This document shows positions 40,590 through 51,129 of a DNA stretch of 64,000 nt, piece by piece. How positions within the stretch are numbered: position 1 is the stretch's first letter; each line of letters starts with the position of its first letter. This DNA is from Lolliginicoccus suaedae (GTDB lineage: Bacteria; Actinomycetota; Actinomycetes; Mycobacteriales; Mycobacteriaceae). The position numbers were made by a program, and so were the translations under genes. Location: the NCBI RefSeq assembly GCF_008312885.1, contig NZ_VSSO01000006.1:62001-126000 (forward strand). The letters are read 5' to 3'. Under the pieces are notes generated by a model. It had not been told where the DNA came from. It searched no databases and saw nothing but the letters and a program-made list of their open reading frames with translations.

Positions 40590-41716
40590 CCGACCCGTCC
40601 TCTCGCCACATCCATGACTATCCGAGCGACCTCTCCGGCCGCTGACCTGTGCCCCGCGCGCGCCGCGGCCCGCCCCATCCGGGACAGCGCCTCCGTGTCA
40701 GTGAGCAGTGGTACCACCGTATCGAGCACGAACTGCTTGGTGAGCCCGGCATCCTTGACGATGATCCCGCCGCCCGCCTCGGCGACCGGCCGGGCATTGA
40801 GCTCCTGCTCCCCGTTGCCATGCGGGAGCGGCACGTAGACCGCGGGCAATCCCACCGCGGAGACCTCCGCCACGGTCATGGCGCCCGAGCGGCACACCAC
40901 TGCATCGGCGGCGGCGTAGGCAAGATCCATCCGGCTCAGGTAGGGCACCGATACGTATCGGGGGCCGCTCGTCGCTTCGGGCAGCTCCAGGCTGTTCTTC
41001 GGCCCATGCGCATGCAGCACCCCGATCCCGGCGGCGGCGAGCTCCGGGGCCGCTGCGGAGATGGCCTCGTTCAGCGACCGCGCGCCCTGGGAGCCACCGA
41101 ACACCAGCAGCGTCGGGGCATCGGGATCCAGCCCGAAGTGCTCCCGTGCCTGCGCGCGCAGCGCGGCCCGGTCGAGCGAGGTGATCGACGAGCGGACCGG
41201 GATGCCCACGATGCGCCCACCAGGCAGGCCCGAGTCCGGGAACGCCGTGAGGACCGCTGCCGCGCGGCGGGCACCGACCTTGTTGGCCAGGCCGGCGCTC
41301 GCGTTGGCCTCGTGCACCACGATGGGGATCCTGCGGCGACGGCGCAGCATGCCGGGCCCGGCAGCGAGGTAGGCCGGCAGGGAGACATATCCGCCAAACC
41401 CGACCACGACGTCCGCCTCGGCCTCGTCCATCGCTGCCCGGGTCTGCTTGATCGCGCGCCGCACGCGCAGGGGGAGATCGATCATCTGCCTCGATGGCTT
41501 CCGTGGCAACGGCACCGGAGGGATCAGCACCAGGGGGTAGCCGCGTTGCGGCACCAGCGTCGTCTCGAGCCCCCGCGCGGTCCCGAGGGCGGTGATGCGG
41601 ATCGTTGGATCGAGCTCGCGCAGCGCATCGGCCACGGCCATCGCCGGCTCGATGTGCCCCGCGGTGCCCCCGCCGGCAAGCACGACGGACAACGTGGGCT
41701 TGCTTGTTCCGTTCAC
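40586..41716 (-). CDS. murG: UDP-GlcNAc:lipid I GlcNAc transferase
   Basis: 376 residues, GT28 family. [20 protein letters not shown] (G-loop), [80 protein letters not shown] and [17 protein letters not shown]. Makes lipid II at the inner face of the membrane. GTG start with GAGGAAT upstream; 36 bases after ftsW. Confidence 0.96.
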   Translation of the reverse strand: MNGTSKPTLSVVLAGGGTAGHIEPAMAVADALRELDPTIRITALGTARGLETTLVPQRGYPLVLIPPVPLPRKPSRQMIDLPLRVRRAIKQTRAAMDEAEADVVVGFGGYVSLPAYLAAGPGMLRRRRRIPIVVHEANASAGLANKVGARRAAAVLTAFPDSGLPGGRIVGIPVRSSITSLDRAALRAQAREHFGLDPDAPTLLVFGGSQGARSLNEAISAAAPELAAAGIGVLHAHGPKNSLELPEATSGPRYVSVPYLSRMDLAYAAADAVVCRSGAMTVAEVSAVGLPAVYVPLPHGNGEQELNARPVAEAGGGIIVKDAGLTKQFVLDTVVPLLTDTEALSRMGRAAARAGHRSAAGEVARIVMDVARGRVG

Positions 41717-41752
41717 TGCGCTGATTCCTCCTCGACGTCGATCACTGTTCCG

Positions 41753-43339
41753 CTAGTAGCCGCGCGTGCTCCGCCTTCGTGGCGGCTCCCCGTAGTGGGG
41801 GGCGCCCGCCCGCGGGTCGGCGGGGCGGTGGGGCGCCCGGTAGCGACGCGCCTGGGGAGCGCCGTTGCCGGGAATGGCGGGCCCGTAGCGGTGCTCGCCG
41901 TGGAGATGATCGCTGTGGAGATGATCCTGGTAGCGGGGCGCCCGTGCGGCTCCCCCTCGTCCGGGGGCGGCACCGCGCTGGCGTGCCTCGCCATAGGGGC
42001 CGGGGGCCGGCGGCATCGATTCCCATGGGGCCACGGGCATGGCCAGGCCGGGCCCGCCTGCGTAGGGGTCGGGACGGCGAGGCGCCGGCCGCGGCGGGTT
42101 GTACTTCTCGGGGAGCGGCAGCCGCAGGAACCGCGGTACCCGGCTCCGCCGCGCCGCTACCTGTGACGCGGCGATCGCCTCCGGCTCGTGCCGGGCCGCG
42201 CTGGCCATGATCCCGAGCATGAACAACGTCAGCACCGCCGAGGTTCCGCCCGCCGAGATCAGCGGCAGCTGCAGGCCCGTGACCGGGAGCAATCCCACGA
42301 CGTAGCCGAGATTGATGAAAGTCTGCCCGATCACCCACACCGTGGAGGTCGCGACGAACAGCCGGAGGAACGGATCGACCGAGCGGGCCGCGATGCGCAG
42401 TCCCGTGTAGATGAAGAGCCCGAAGATGCCGATGACCGCCGCGGCGCCCACGAAGCCGAGCTCCTCGCCGATGATCGCGAAGATGAAGTCATTGTGGGCC
42501 TCGGGCAGGAACTTCCACTTGGCGCGGCTCTGCCCCAGGCTGGTCCCGAAGAGCCCACCGTCGGCAAGCGCGAACTGCGACTGCCGGGCCTGGTAGCTCG
42601 CCCCCAGCGGATCATCATCGGCGTTGAGGAACGACGTGAGGCGTCTCGTCCGGTATCCCTCGGCGAAAGCCATGACCACCGCGATGGACAGGACAGCGCC
42701 CACGCCGACCACGAAGTATCCCAGCGGCAGCCCGGCGAACCACAGCAGCGCGAGCAGGATGAAGAACAGCACGACCAGCGTGGAGAAGTCCGGTTGCAAT
42801 GCCACGAGAGTGAAGATGACGAGCGCTCCGGGAACCAGCGGGAACAGCATGTCCCGCGAGCTCCGGGTACGCACCGCGCGCTCGCCGAGGAGCACCGCGC
42901 CCCACAGGGCGAGCGCGATCTTTGCCATCTCCGAGGGCTGGAACGCGAAGCCCGCTAGCTGGAACCAGCTGCGCGCGCCATTGACCGTGACACCGATCCC
43001 CGGTACCAGGACGAGCGCGAGCATGATAGTGGACACGACGACGCCGAGGAACGCCGTGCGCTTGATGAACCGCACCGGCAGGCGCAGTGCCACGTAGAAA
43101 GCGATCCACCCGACCGTGATGAACATGAGCTGCCGGATGAACATCGAGTACGCCGAACCGGATCGGGTGTACTCGGAGACGCTCGACGCGGAGAGCACCA
43201 TGACCAGGCCGAGGATCGATAGCAGGGCCGAGATGGACAGGATCAGATGGAACGACGCCATCGGACGGTTCAGCCATGCCCCGAACCTGGCGGATGCCGC
43301 ACCGATCACGCCTGGTTGGCCAGCGCGTTGCGCGGTCAT
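41753..43339 (-). CDS. ftsW: lipid II polymerase FtsW (SEDS family)
   Basis: 528 residues. About ten membrane segments between residues 30 and 395, with SEDS motifs FAFQPSEMAKIALALWGA, LVALQPDFSTLVVL (catalytic Asp region), FLPEAHNDFIFAIIGEELGFVG and LPVTGLQLPLISAGGTSAVLTL. The last about 130 residues are cytoplasmic, rich in Pro, Arg and Gly, with a His-rich patch DHLHSDHLHGEHRYG. The ATG was chosen by its one-base overlap with the murD stop (TGATG); the frame is open upstream inside murD. Confidence 0.95.
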   Translation of the reverse strand: MTAQRAGQPGVIGAASARFGAWLNRPMASFHLILSISALLSILGLVMVLSASSVSEYTRSGSAYSMFIRQLMFITVGWIAFYVALRLPVRFIKRTAFLGVVVSTIMLALVLVPGIGVTVNGARSWFQLAGFAFQPSEMAKIALALWGAVLLGERAVRTRSSRDMLFPLVPGALVIFTLVALQPDFSTLVVLFFILLALLWFAGLPLGYFVVGVGAVLSIAVVMAFAEGYRTRRLTSFLNADDDPLGASYQARQSQFALADGGLFGTSLGQSRAKWKFLPEAHNDFIFAIIGEELGFVGAAAVIGIFGLFIYTGLRIAARSVDPFLRLFVATSTVWVIGQTFINLGYVVGLLPVTGLQLPLISAGGTSAVLTLFMLGIMASAARHEPEAIAASQVAARRSRVPRFLRLPLPEKYNPPRPAPRRPDPYAGGPGLAMPVAPWESMPPAPGPYGEARQRGAAPGRGGAARAPRYQDHLHSDHLHGEHRYGPAIPGNGAPQARRYRAPHRPADPRAGAPHYGEPPRRRSTRGY

Positions 43340-44853
43340 CAGGGCCGCGCCTCCGCGCTGACTGCCTCGGCGAAGCTGCGACCGCGATGACCATAGTCGC
43401 GGAACATGTCGAGGGAGGCCGCCGCCGGCGCTAGCACGATGGCATCGCCTGGCCGGGCGAACACGCGCGCGGCAGCGACAGCCTGGTGCATCACCACGTC
43501 CGCGCTCGCCTCGCCAGCGGCGAGCCCAGGGATATCGAGCGAGGGCGCGAGCGCGCTCGCGGGGTTGATCAGTGTCGCGGTCACGAGTCCATCGTGGCCT
43601 GCCGCGACCTCGACGACCGGAACCTCGGGCGCGTGTCGCTGTATTGACTCGATGATCGCGGCCCGATCGGCGCCCATCACGATGGCAGCGGCGAGCCGAT
43701 CCCGGACAACTGGCACGAGCTCCTCGACCGAGGCTCCCTTGAGCAGTCCGCCAGCGATCCACACCACGCGCTCATAGGTCGTCAGCGATGCCTCCGCGGC
43801 ATGCGGGTTGGTGGCCTTGGAATCATCGACGTAGCGGATGCCCGCCACGGTCGCGATGATCGCGTTGCGGTGCGGCCCGGTCTCGTGGGCGCGCAGGCCC
43901 TCGGCGATTGCGCTCGCCCCGATGCCGATGGCACGGGCCAGCGCGGCCGCGGCGAGCCCATCGAGCACGCCGGGACGGCCGCCTGGCCGCACCTCTGCGG
44001 CGGGAAGCAGCACCAGCCCATCGCCGAACGCGCGATCAACGAGCTGGCCGTCCTCTATGCCCAGCTCGCCCGGCGCGGGCGAGCCCAGGCGGAAGCCCAC
44101 GATGCGCTCCGCGGTGGCGCGATCACCAAGCTGGCCAGCCACCGGGTCATCGAGGCCCAGCACACCGACACCCCCGGTGACGGCCTGCAGCTTGGCAACG
44201 GTGTAGGCGTCCATCCCGCCATGCCAGTCGAGATGGTCCTCGGCGATGTTGAGGATGACCCCGGCCGCGGGCCGCACCGATGGGGCCCAGTGCAGCTGGA
44301 ACGAGGAGAGCTCGATGGCGAGGACATCGTTGCGCTCGCCGGGCTCGCCCCCGGTGCCCGCGGCGAGCGCGTCGAGCAGGGGCAGGCCGATATTGCCGCA
44401 GGCGGCGCTGCGCAGGCCCGCGGCCCGCAGGATCGACTGGACCATGGTGGTCGTCGTGGTCTTGCCGTTGGTGCCGGTGATAGCGAGCCAGGTGCGGGCG
44501 GGCCCCAGGATGCCGGACTGGTCCAGCCGCCAGGCCAGCTCGACATCGCCCCAGACGGGCATGCCACGCTCGGCGGCACTGGCGAGCAGGGGCGCGTCGG
44601 GCCGCCAGCCGGGGCTGGTGACAACGAGCCGGGCGCCATCGAGCACCGCACCGGGAACATCGTCGGTGCCGGCGAGCAGGATGGCGGTGGCGCCGAGCGA
44701 CACGGCTGGCTCGAGGGCCTCCTGCCGGGTATCGACGATCCGGACGTCCGCGCCGAGGCGCAGCAGGGCACGTACCGTGGCAATGCCCGAGACGCCTGCT
44801 CCCGCCACGACGACAGGCTCGCCCGCGAGCTCAGCGATGGATGGCATGTCCAT
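43339..44853 (-). CDS. murD: UDP-N-acetylmuramoylalanine-D-glutamate ligase
   Basis: 504 residues. VVVAGAGVSGIATVRALLRLG, LAITGTNGKTTTTTMVQSIL (ATP loop), AIELSSFQLHWAP, LNIAEDHLDWHGGMDAY, IRYVDDSKATNPHAAEASL and VWIAGGLLKGASVEELVP are the MurD series; LAPAAASLDMFRDYGHRGRSFAEAV ends it. Adds D-glutamate. Starts 3 bases after the mraY stop. Confidence 0.96.
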   Translation of the reverse strand: MDMPSIAELAGEPVVVAGAGVSGIATVRALLRLGADVRIVDTRQEALEPAVSLGATAILLAGTDDVPGAVLDGARLVVTSPGWRPDAPLLASAAERGMPVWGDVELAWRLDQSGILGPARTWLAITGTNGKTTTTTMVQSILRAAGLRSAACGNIGLPLLDALAAGTGGEPGERNDVLAIELSSFQLHWAPSVRPAAGVILNIAEDHLDWHGGMDAYTVAKLQAVTGGVGVLGLDDPVAGQLGDRATAERIVGFRLGSPAPGELGIEDGQLVDRAFGDGLVLLPAAEVRPGGRPGVLDGLAAAALARAIGIGASAIAEGLRAHETGPHRNAIIATVAGIRYVDDSKATNPHAAEASLTTYERVVWIAGGLLKGASVEELVPVVRDRLAAAIVMGADRAAIIESIQRHAPEVPVVEVAAGHDGLVTATLINPASALAPSLDIPGLAAGEASADVVMHQAVAAARVFARPGDAIVLAPAAASLDMFRDYGHRGRSFAEAVSAEARP

Positions 44854-44856
44854 GGA

Positions 44857-45939
44857 TCACAGGCCCCCTGATGTGGCGACCCATTCGCCGTAGAACAGGC
44901 CAATGCCGAGCGCGCACGCGATGGCGGTGAGCAGCCAGAACCTAATGATGACCGTGGTCTCGGCCCAGCCGCCGAGCTCGAAGTGGTGATGGAACGGGGC
45001 CATGCGGAACACCCGCCGCCCGGTGGTGCGGAACACCGCGATCTGGATGACGACGGACAGGAACTCGGCGACGAAGATCGCGCCGACGATGATCATCAGC
45101 AGCGCGGTGCTCGTGGTCAGGGAAACGCCTGCGATGAGGCCACCGAGCGCGAGGGATCCGGTGTCGCCCATGAAGATCTTCGCCGGGGCGGCGTTCCACC
45201 AGAGGAAGCCGATGCACGCGCCACCGGCGGCGGCGCACAGGATGGCGATGTCGAGCGGATCCCGCACGTGGTAGCAGCCCGCGGTGATCTCGTTCGCGCA
45301 GGAGTTCCGGTATTGCCAGAAGGTGATGATCACGTAGGCGCCCACCACCATCGCAGTGGTGCCGGCGGCTAGCCCGTCGAGTCCGTCGGTGAAGTTGACC
45401 GCGTTGGACCAGGCCGTGACCACGAAGTACACGAAGATGACGAACAGGATCGCGGACATCGACATCGTCGAGATCTCACGCACGTAGGACAGGTTGGGGC
45501 TCGCGGGAGTGAGCCCCTCCTCGTTGCGGAACCGCAGCAGGAGCACGCCGAAGATCAACGCCGCGGCGAGCTGGCCCACCAGCTTCGATGTCTTGTTCAG
45601 GCCAAGGTTGCGCTGCTTGCGGATCTTGATGTAGTCATCGAGGAAGCCGACGCCACCGAGCATCGTGGTGAGGCCGAGGACCACGATGCCCGACGCGGTG
45701 GGCCCATCGCCATCGAGCCCGAAGCCGAAGAGGTGCGAGCCGAAGTAGCCCACCCAGATGCCCGCCACGATGGCGATGCCGCCCATCGAGGGGGTGCCGC
45801 GCTTGGACTGGTGCGATTGTGGCCCGTCGACGCGGATCTCCTGGCCAAAGCCTTGCTTCGAGAGGATCCGGATCAGCACCGGGGTGAGCAGGATGGAGAC
45901 CGCGAGGGCCAGCCCGCCCGCGATCAGGATCTGTGTCAC
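44857..45939 (-). CDS. mraY: phospho-N-acetylmuramoyl-pentapeptide transferase
   Basis: 360 residues, ten membrane segments. [34 protein letters not shown] (acidic pair for Mg), [35 protein letters not shown] and [17 protein letters not shown]. Forms lipid I on decaprenyl phosphate. GTG overlaps the murF stop (GTGA). Confidence 0.97.
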   Translation of the reverse strand: MTQILIAGGLALAVSILLTPVLIRILSKQGFGQEIRVDGPQSHQSKRGTPSMGGIAIVAGIWVGYFGSHLFGFGLDGDGPTASGIVVLGLTTMLGGVGFLDDYIKIRKQRNLGLNKTSKLVGQLAAALIFGVLLLRFRNEEGLTPASPNLSYVREISTMSMSAILFVIFVYFVVTAWSNAVNFTDGLDGLAAGTTAMVVGAYVIITFWQYRNSCANEITAGCYHVRDPLDIAILCAAAGGACIGFLWWNAAPAKIFMGDTGSLALGGLIAGVSLTTSTALLMIIVGAIFVAEFLSVVIQIAVFRTTGRRVFRMAPFHHHFELGGWAETTVIIRFWLLTAIACALGIGLFYGEWVATSGGL

Positions 45940-47480
45940 TGGATGTTCTCCGTTCCGTCCGCGGACTCAGTGGCAGGAGCTGCCGGGGCATCAGCGATCA
46001 GCGCTTCCGCGACCGTCCACAAGCCCACTGCTTTCGATGCCTTGACCAGGACGATGTCACCGGGCGCGAGCTCATCCCGCAGGATGGACAGCGCTGCCTC
46101 GGCATCATCGACGAGCATTGATTCGTTGTTCCAGGAGCCCTCCATGACGGCTCCCTGGTGCATGGCGTGCGAGGGGCGACCCGTTCCGACCACGATGAGC
46201 CTGTCGATCAGCAACCGGACCGCCTGGCGCCCGATCAGGTCATGCTCCACCACCGACTCGTCGCCGAGCTCGCCCATCTCGCCGAGCACGGCCCAGCACC
46301 GCCGCCGCTGCTGCCCGCCGCGGCCCATCGTGACCAGGGCCTTCAGCGCGGCTCGCACCGCATCCGGGTTGGCGTTGTAGGAATCGTTGATGACCATCAC
46401 GCCATCCGCGCGCTCGGTGACCTCCATGCGCCGCCCCGAAGCGCCCTTCGCGCCGGCCAGCGCGTCCGCCACCTGCTGCAGCGTCGCGCCGCACTCGAGC
46501 GCCACCGCGGCCGCGCACAGCGCGTTGGTCACGAGGTGCTCGCCATGGACAGCGAGTCGTACCGGGATCTCTCCCGCAGGGGTGACCAGCTGGAAGGTGG
46601 CGCGCGCCTGGTCATCGAGAACCAGATCGACCGCCCGCACCTGTGCCTTCTCCGACTGCCCCACGAGCACGACCCGCGCCGTGGTTCGCTCGGCCATCGC
46701 TGCGACGAGCGGATCGTCAGCGTTGAGGATCGCGACTCCGCCCTGATCGGCCGGTGGCAACGATGCGGGCAGCTCGCCCTTGGTCCGCGCGATCATCTCG
46801 CGGCTGCCGAACTCACCGAGGTGGGCGGTGCCAACGTTGAGCACAATCCCGATCCGCGGCGGGGCCGTCTCCGCGAGCGCCGCGATGTGGCCCGGCCCGC
46901 GTGCTGACATCTCCAGCACGAGGAAATCGGTCGCGCTCGTCGCCCGCAGCGCCGTCCAGGGGTGGCCGATCTCGTTGTTGAACGAGCCCGGCGGCGCTAT
47001 GACCGCACCGAGCGGCGCCAGCGTCGCGGCGATCAAGTCCTTCGTGGAAGTCTTCCCGGCAGAGCCAGTGACCCCCACAACGGTCAGGCCATGGTCACGG
47101 GCGAGCTCATCCACGCTCGCGCGGGCGAGCCGGGCGAACGCCTCGAGCACCGCGGCGCCCGAGCCATCGGTGTCATGCTCGAGCGCCATGGCCGTGCCCG
47201 CCCATTCCCCGCCCTGCTGTCCCGATACCGCAGGAGCCACGATGGCTGGCACCCCGACCGGGCGCGCCGCGAGCACCGCGACCGCGCCCGACTCGACAGC
47301 ACGCGCGGCGAACTCGTGGCCGTCGACGGCCGCGCCGGGCAGCGCGAGGAAGAGATCGCCCTGCTCGATCTTGCGGGAATCGAACTCCACGGTGCCGGTG
47401 ACCTCCACCGAGTCGTCCGGCGCATCATGCAGCTCACCGCCAACGACCTCGGCGATCCGTCGCAGCGTCATCGGGATCAT
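45936..47480 (-). CDS. murF: UDP-MurNAc-tripeptide-D-alanyl-D-alanine ligase
   Basis: 514 residues. [37 protein letters not shown] (ATP loop), [39 protein letters not shown] and [19 protein letters not shown]. Adds D-Ala-D-Ala. ATG overlaps the murE stop (ATGA). Confidence 0.96.
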   Translation of the reverse strand: MIPMTLRRIAEVVGGELHDAPDDSVEVTGTVEFDSRKIEQGDLFLALPGAAVDGHEFAARAVESGAVAVLAARPVGVPAIVAPAVSGQQGGEWAGTAMALEHDTDGSGAAVLEAFARLARASVDELARDHGLTVVGVTGSAGKTSTKDLIAATLAPLGAVIAPPGSFNNEIGHPWTALRATSATDFLVLEMSARGPGHIAALAETAPPRIGIVLNVGTAHLGEFGSREMIARTKGELPASLPPADQGGVAILNADDPLVAAMAERTTARVVLVGQSEKAQVRAVDLVLDDQARATFQLVTPAGEIPVRLAVHGEHLVTNALCAAAVALECGATLQQVADALAGAKGASGRRMEVTERADGVMVINDSYNANPDAVRAALKALVTMGRGGQQRRRCWAVLGEMGELGDESVVEHDLIGRQAVRLLIDRLIVVGTGRPSHAMHQGAVMEGSWNNESMLVDDAEAALSILRDELAPGDIVLVKASKAVGLWTVAEALIADAPAAPATESADGTENIQ

Positions 47481-49075
47481 CGCACGTCCTCGCTCGCCGT
47501 GGCCCGGAGGATCTCATCGATCGCCCCGGCCAGCTCCACCCTGTCATCGAACGGCTGCTTCACGCCCTTCGCTTCCTGTCCCGATTCGTGGCCCTTGCCC
47601 GCCACGACCACAACGTCATCACCCACGCCATGAGCGTGGACCCACCGCACCGCCTCGGCTATGGCCGCGCGCCGATCGCCAGTCTCCGCGATGAGAGCAC
47701 GCTCCTCCTCCGGCACCTGCCGCGCCCCCGCGAGGACCTCGGCCCGGATAGCGGCCGGATCCTCATCGCGAGGATTATCGTCGGTCACCACAAGGAGATC
47801 GCTGCCGCGGGCCGCCGCTGCCCCCATCGGTCCGCGCTTGCCGGTATCCCGGTTACCACCAGCGCCCAGCACCAGGACGATCTTGCCACGAGCCTGTCCG
47901 CGCAGCGTGGCGAGCACCGCCTCCACCGCGCCAGGCTTGTGCGCGTAGTCCACCACCGCGAGAAACGACTGCCCACGATCGACCCGCTCCATCCGGCCCG
48001 GCACCTGCACGGTCTCCAGCCCCCGCGCGGCAGCCGCGGCATCCACCCCAGCGGCATCGAGCAGCGCGAGAGCGAGCAGCGCGTTGGCGACGTTGTAGCG
48101 GCCCGGGAGGAGCACCGTGACGGGATACTGATCGCCGGAAGCGGTCTCGGCGACGAACGACTGCACCCCGACACCCGTGACCTCGGGCGCGCGCGCGACC
48201 CAGTTCGCTGGTTGCCCGTCCGCGGAGACGGTGGTGACCTCCCCAGCGGCGCGCTCGGTCATGCGGCTGCCCCAGTCATCGTCGACGCAGATCACCGAGG
48301 AGCCCGGTGCGGGGCGCGACCGGCCGTCGAAGAGCTGCGCCTTGGTGCCGAAGTAATCGTCGAGGTCCTTGTGGAAATCCAGGTGATCCTGGGACAGGTT
48401 GGTGAACCCGGCCACCGCGAACCGGCAGCCATCGACGCGCCCGAGCGCGAGGGCATGGCTGGAGACCTCCATCACGACGTGGCTGATGCCGCGCTCGATC
48501 ATCACGGCGAGCAATGCCTGCAACTGGGGGGCCTCGGGGGTGGTGAGCGCGCTGGCGATGGGCTCCCCGGCGATGCGTGTCTCGACCGTGCCGATCAGCC
48601 CCGCCTTGTGCCCGGCCGCGGCGAGGCCGCCCTCGACGAGGTAGGCGGTGGTGGTCTTGCCCGAGGTTCCGGTGATCCCGATGAGGGTCAGCTGGTCGGA
48701 CGGGTTGCCAAAGATCCGCGCGGACACGGTGCCCAGCACCGAGCGCGGTGCCTCGTGGAGCAGCAACGGCACCTGCACGCCCGCCTGCTCGATGAGCTCC
48801 GCCCCGGCGGTGTCGGTGAGCACCGCGATGGCACCGTTCCCCACAGCCTGGTCAATGAACGACGCCCCATGCGCCCGCGCGCCAGGAAGCGCCGCGAACA
48901 GGTCCCCGGGACGAATGTCCTGGGCGCGCAGCTCCACGCCCGCCACGGCCAGATCGTCGGGCGCCTGTCCCCCGCTGGCGGCGAGGGTAGCGTCGGCGAG
49001 GCTGGCTAGCTCGGTCAGGGGAACGGGGGCGAGGGTAGTGGGGCGCGGAGTCCTCGTGTGCTGTCCGTGGGCCAC
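47477..49075 (-). CDS. murE: UDP-MurNAc-L-Ala-D-Glu:meso-diaminopimelate ligase
   Basis: 532 residues. ITGTSGKTTTAYLVEGGL (ATP loop), TTPEAPQLQALLAVM, VVMEVSSHALALGRVDG, FTNLSQDHLDFHKDLDDYF, VVDYAHKPGAVEAVL and VVTDDNPRDEDP; the DNPR motif marks meso-diaminopimelate rather than lysine specificity. GTG start giving M-A-H-G-Q was chosen, with GAGGAG 8 bases upstream. Separated from pbpB by 173 bases containing a 22-base duplication and a hairpin. Confidence 0.96.
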   Translation of the reverse strand: MAHGQHTRTPRPTTLAPVPLTELASLADATLAASGGQAPDDLAVAGVELRAQDIRPGDLFAALPGARAHGASFIDQAVGNGAIAVLTDTAGAELIEQAGVQVPLLLHEAPRSVLGTVSARIFGNPSDQLTLIGITGTSGKTTTAYLVEGGLAAAGHKAGLIGTVETRIAGEPIASALTTPEAPQLQALLAVMIERGISHVVMEVSSHALALGRVDGCRFAVAGFTNLSQDHLDFHKDLDDYFGTKAQLFDGRSRPAPGSSVICVDDDWGSRMTERAAGEVTTVSADGQPANWVARAPEVTGVGVQSFVAETASGDQYPVTVLLPGRYNVANALLALALLDAAGVDAAAAARGLETVQVPGRMERVDRGQSFLAVVDYAHKPGAVEAVLATLRGQARGKIVLVLGAGGNRDTGKRGPMGAAAARGSDLLVVTDDNPRDEDPAAIRAEVLAGARQVPEEERALIAETGDRRAAIAEAVRWVHAHGVGDDVVVVAGKGHESGQEAKGVKQPFDDRVELAGAIDEILRATASEDVR

Positions 49076-49103
49076 GTGCCCGCTCCTCTCGATCCGTTGC
49101 GTC

Positions 49104-49147
49104 GTGCTGTCCTGGCAGGGGCCGGGTGCTGTCCTGGCCGGGGCCGG
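49104..49147. repeat. 22-base tandem duplication between pbpB and murE
   Basis: Two adjacent 22-base units starting GTGCTGTCCTGGC and differing at one position, in the pbpB-murE gap. The following 49143-49160 can form a GCCGGGC-GCGT-GCCCGGC hairpin that may weaken read-through from pbpB. Confidence 0.8.
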
Positions 49148-49248
49148 GCGCGTGCCCGGCATTGCGAAACGTTACCGCCCCGCCCCGCGGCTCACACAGC
49201 GCCCGCGGGAATCGGCGGAATCGTCACTGGCTCGCGTGCTCGTGCTGC

Positions 49249-51129
49249 TCACAGTCCTGGCGCGCTGGTATCGAGGACCAGCCGGGGCGCCTCGGGCGAG
49301 AGCGGCACGTTATCGCGCTGGAGCAGCCAGGAAGCGACCGTGCTGAACAGTGGGGCCGCCGATGTGCCGCCACCACCGTCGACGCCTCGCACTGGCGCAT
49401 CGAGCATGATCGCGATGACGTAGCGGGGGTCCTCGGCCGGGGCCATGCCCGCGAAAGTGATCCAGTGCAGCGAGTCCGAGTAGCAGCTGCAGTCGGGATC
49501 CACTTGCTGGGCGGTGCCCGTCTTGCCCGAGACCTGGTACCCGGGCACTGCGGCCGGCGCGCCCGTTCCTTGCTGGTATCCCATCGGGTCGGACTGGACG
49601 ACGCTGCGGAACATGTCGCGCACGATCCGGGCCGTCTCGGGGCTCACCACTTCGACTGGCTCGGGGGGCGTGGGCTCGGTGCGGTTGCCCGAGGGATCGA
49701 CGAACGCGTTGATGATCCGCGGCGGGATGCGTACGCCATCATTGGCGATGGCCTGGTAGATGCCGGACATCTGCAGCAGGGTCATGGACATGCCTTGCCC
49801 GATCGGCATGTTCGCGAAGGTGCCCCCGCCCCAGGTATCCAGCGGAGGGACCATGCCGACGCTCTCGCCGGGCAGCTCGATACCGGTGGGCAGGCCCACC
49901 CCGAAGCGCCAGAGCATCTCCGCGAAGCGCTGCTCGCCGATGCGCTCGGCCAGCATCAGGGTGCCGACGTTCGATGACTTCCCGAACACGCCCGTGGTCG
50001 TGTAGGGGACCACTCCGTGCTTCCAGGCATCCTTCACCGTTACCCCGGCCATATCGATCTCGCCATCGACCTGCAGCACCTCGTCGGGCGAGGTGAGCCC
50101 ATCCTCGATGGCCGCCGCGGCCGTCACGATCTTCGCGACCGAGCCCGGCTCGAAGGGGGTGCTCACCGCGGGATTGCCGAGGACCGAGACCTGGTTCTCC
50201 GGGGCCGCGAGACCGAGCGCGGGGTTGAACGTGTCATCGTTGGCGATCGCGAGGACCTCGCCGGTGGTCGCGTCCTGCACCATGATGGAGCCGGCGCGCG
50301 CGCCGGAAAGGTCTACTGCCCGCTCGATCTGCTGCTGCGCGAAGAACTGCACATCATTGTCCAGGGTCAGCTCTATGGTGACGCCATCCTCGGCAGGCAC
50401 CACATCGCGCGTGCTGCCAGGAATGACGGCGCCATCCTCGCTACGGTCGTAGGTGCGCGAACCATTGCGCCCGGCGAGCTGCGCGTCCATGGATCGCTCC
50501 AGCCCCAGCAGCCCATGACCGTCCCAGCCGGTCGAGCCGACGACATTGGCCGCGAGCGCCCCGCCGGGGTACTGGCGGATGTCCTGCCGCTCCGCGCCCA
50601 CCTCGGGATACTCCTCCCGGATGGCGGTGGCGACGGCCGGATCCACATTGCGCGCGAGGTAGACGAAGGTGACGTCGCTGAAGATCTGGCGGCGCAGGGC
50701 CCGCTCGGTGATCCGCCCCTCGAGAGCCTCGGACACGCCACCGGCGATCTCCCGCAACCGCGCGTCGGGATCAGGCGCCTCGGGGTCGAGCTCCTGCTGC
50801 TGCTCGAGCTGCTCGCGGATGCGTTGCGGCTGGAAGGTCAGCGCGCGTGCCTGCGTGGTGAACGACAGCATGGCACCATCGCGATCGGTGATGGCACCGC
50901 GCTTCGCCGGGTCGATCAGCGACACCGTCCGCTGCAGCGCGGCCTGCTCCGAGAGCTTGCTCGCCGAGATCCCCTGCACATTGATCAGTTGCAGGACGAT
51001 CAGGCCAAGCGCAAGGGACATGGCGAACCCAGCGATGCGATAGCGCGGCCCCGCGGTGGTGGGGCGGGCGGCACTGCGCCGGGGTCGCTTCGGGCGTTGT
51101 CGGTGTGCTTGCGGACGGCCAGTCGTCAC
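49249..51129 (-). CDS. pbpB: septal transpeptidase PBP3 (FtsI/PbpB)
   Basis: 626 residues. Arg-rich cytoplasmic tail, one membrane segment (about 30-50), the PBP dimerisation module (RGAITDRDGAMLSF), and the transpeptidase domain with PFEPGSVAKI (active-site SxxK), KSSN in VFGKSSNVGTL and VSGKTGTAQQ. Cross-links septal peptidoglycan with FtsW. GTG overlaps the ftsL stop (GTGA). Confidence 0.96.
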   Translation of the reverse strand: MTTGRPQAHRQRPKRPRRSAARPTTAGPRYRIAGFAMSLALGLIVLQLINVQGISASKLSEQAALQRTVSLIDPAKRGAITDRDGAMLSFTTQARALTFQPQRIREQLEQQQELDPEAPDPDARLREIAGGVSEALEGRITERALRRQIFSDVTFVYLARNVDPAVATAIREEYPEVGAERQDIRQYPGGALAANVVGSTGWDGHGLLGLERSMDAQLAGRNGSRTYDRSEDGAVIPGSTRDVVPAEDGVTIELTLDNDVQFFAQQQIERAVDLSGARAGSIMVQDATTGEVLAIANDDTFNPALGLAAPENQVSVLGNPAVSTPFEPGSVAKIVTAAAAIEDGLTSPDEVLQVDGEIDMAGVTVKDAWKHGVVPYTTTGVFGKSSNVGTLMLAERIGEQRFAEMLWRFGVGLPTGIELPGESVGMVPPLDTWGGGTFANMPIGQGMSMTLLQMSGIYQAIANDGVRIPPRIINAFVDPSGNRTEPTPPEPVEVVSPETARIVRDMFRSVVQSDPMGYQQGTGAPAAVPGYQVSGKTGTAQQVDPDCSCYSDSLHWITFAGMAPAEDPRYVIAIMLDAPVRGVDGGGGTSAAPLFSTVASWLLQRDNVPLSPEAPRLVLDTSAPGL

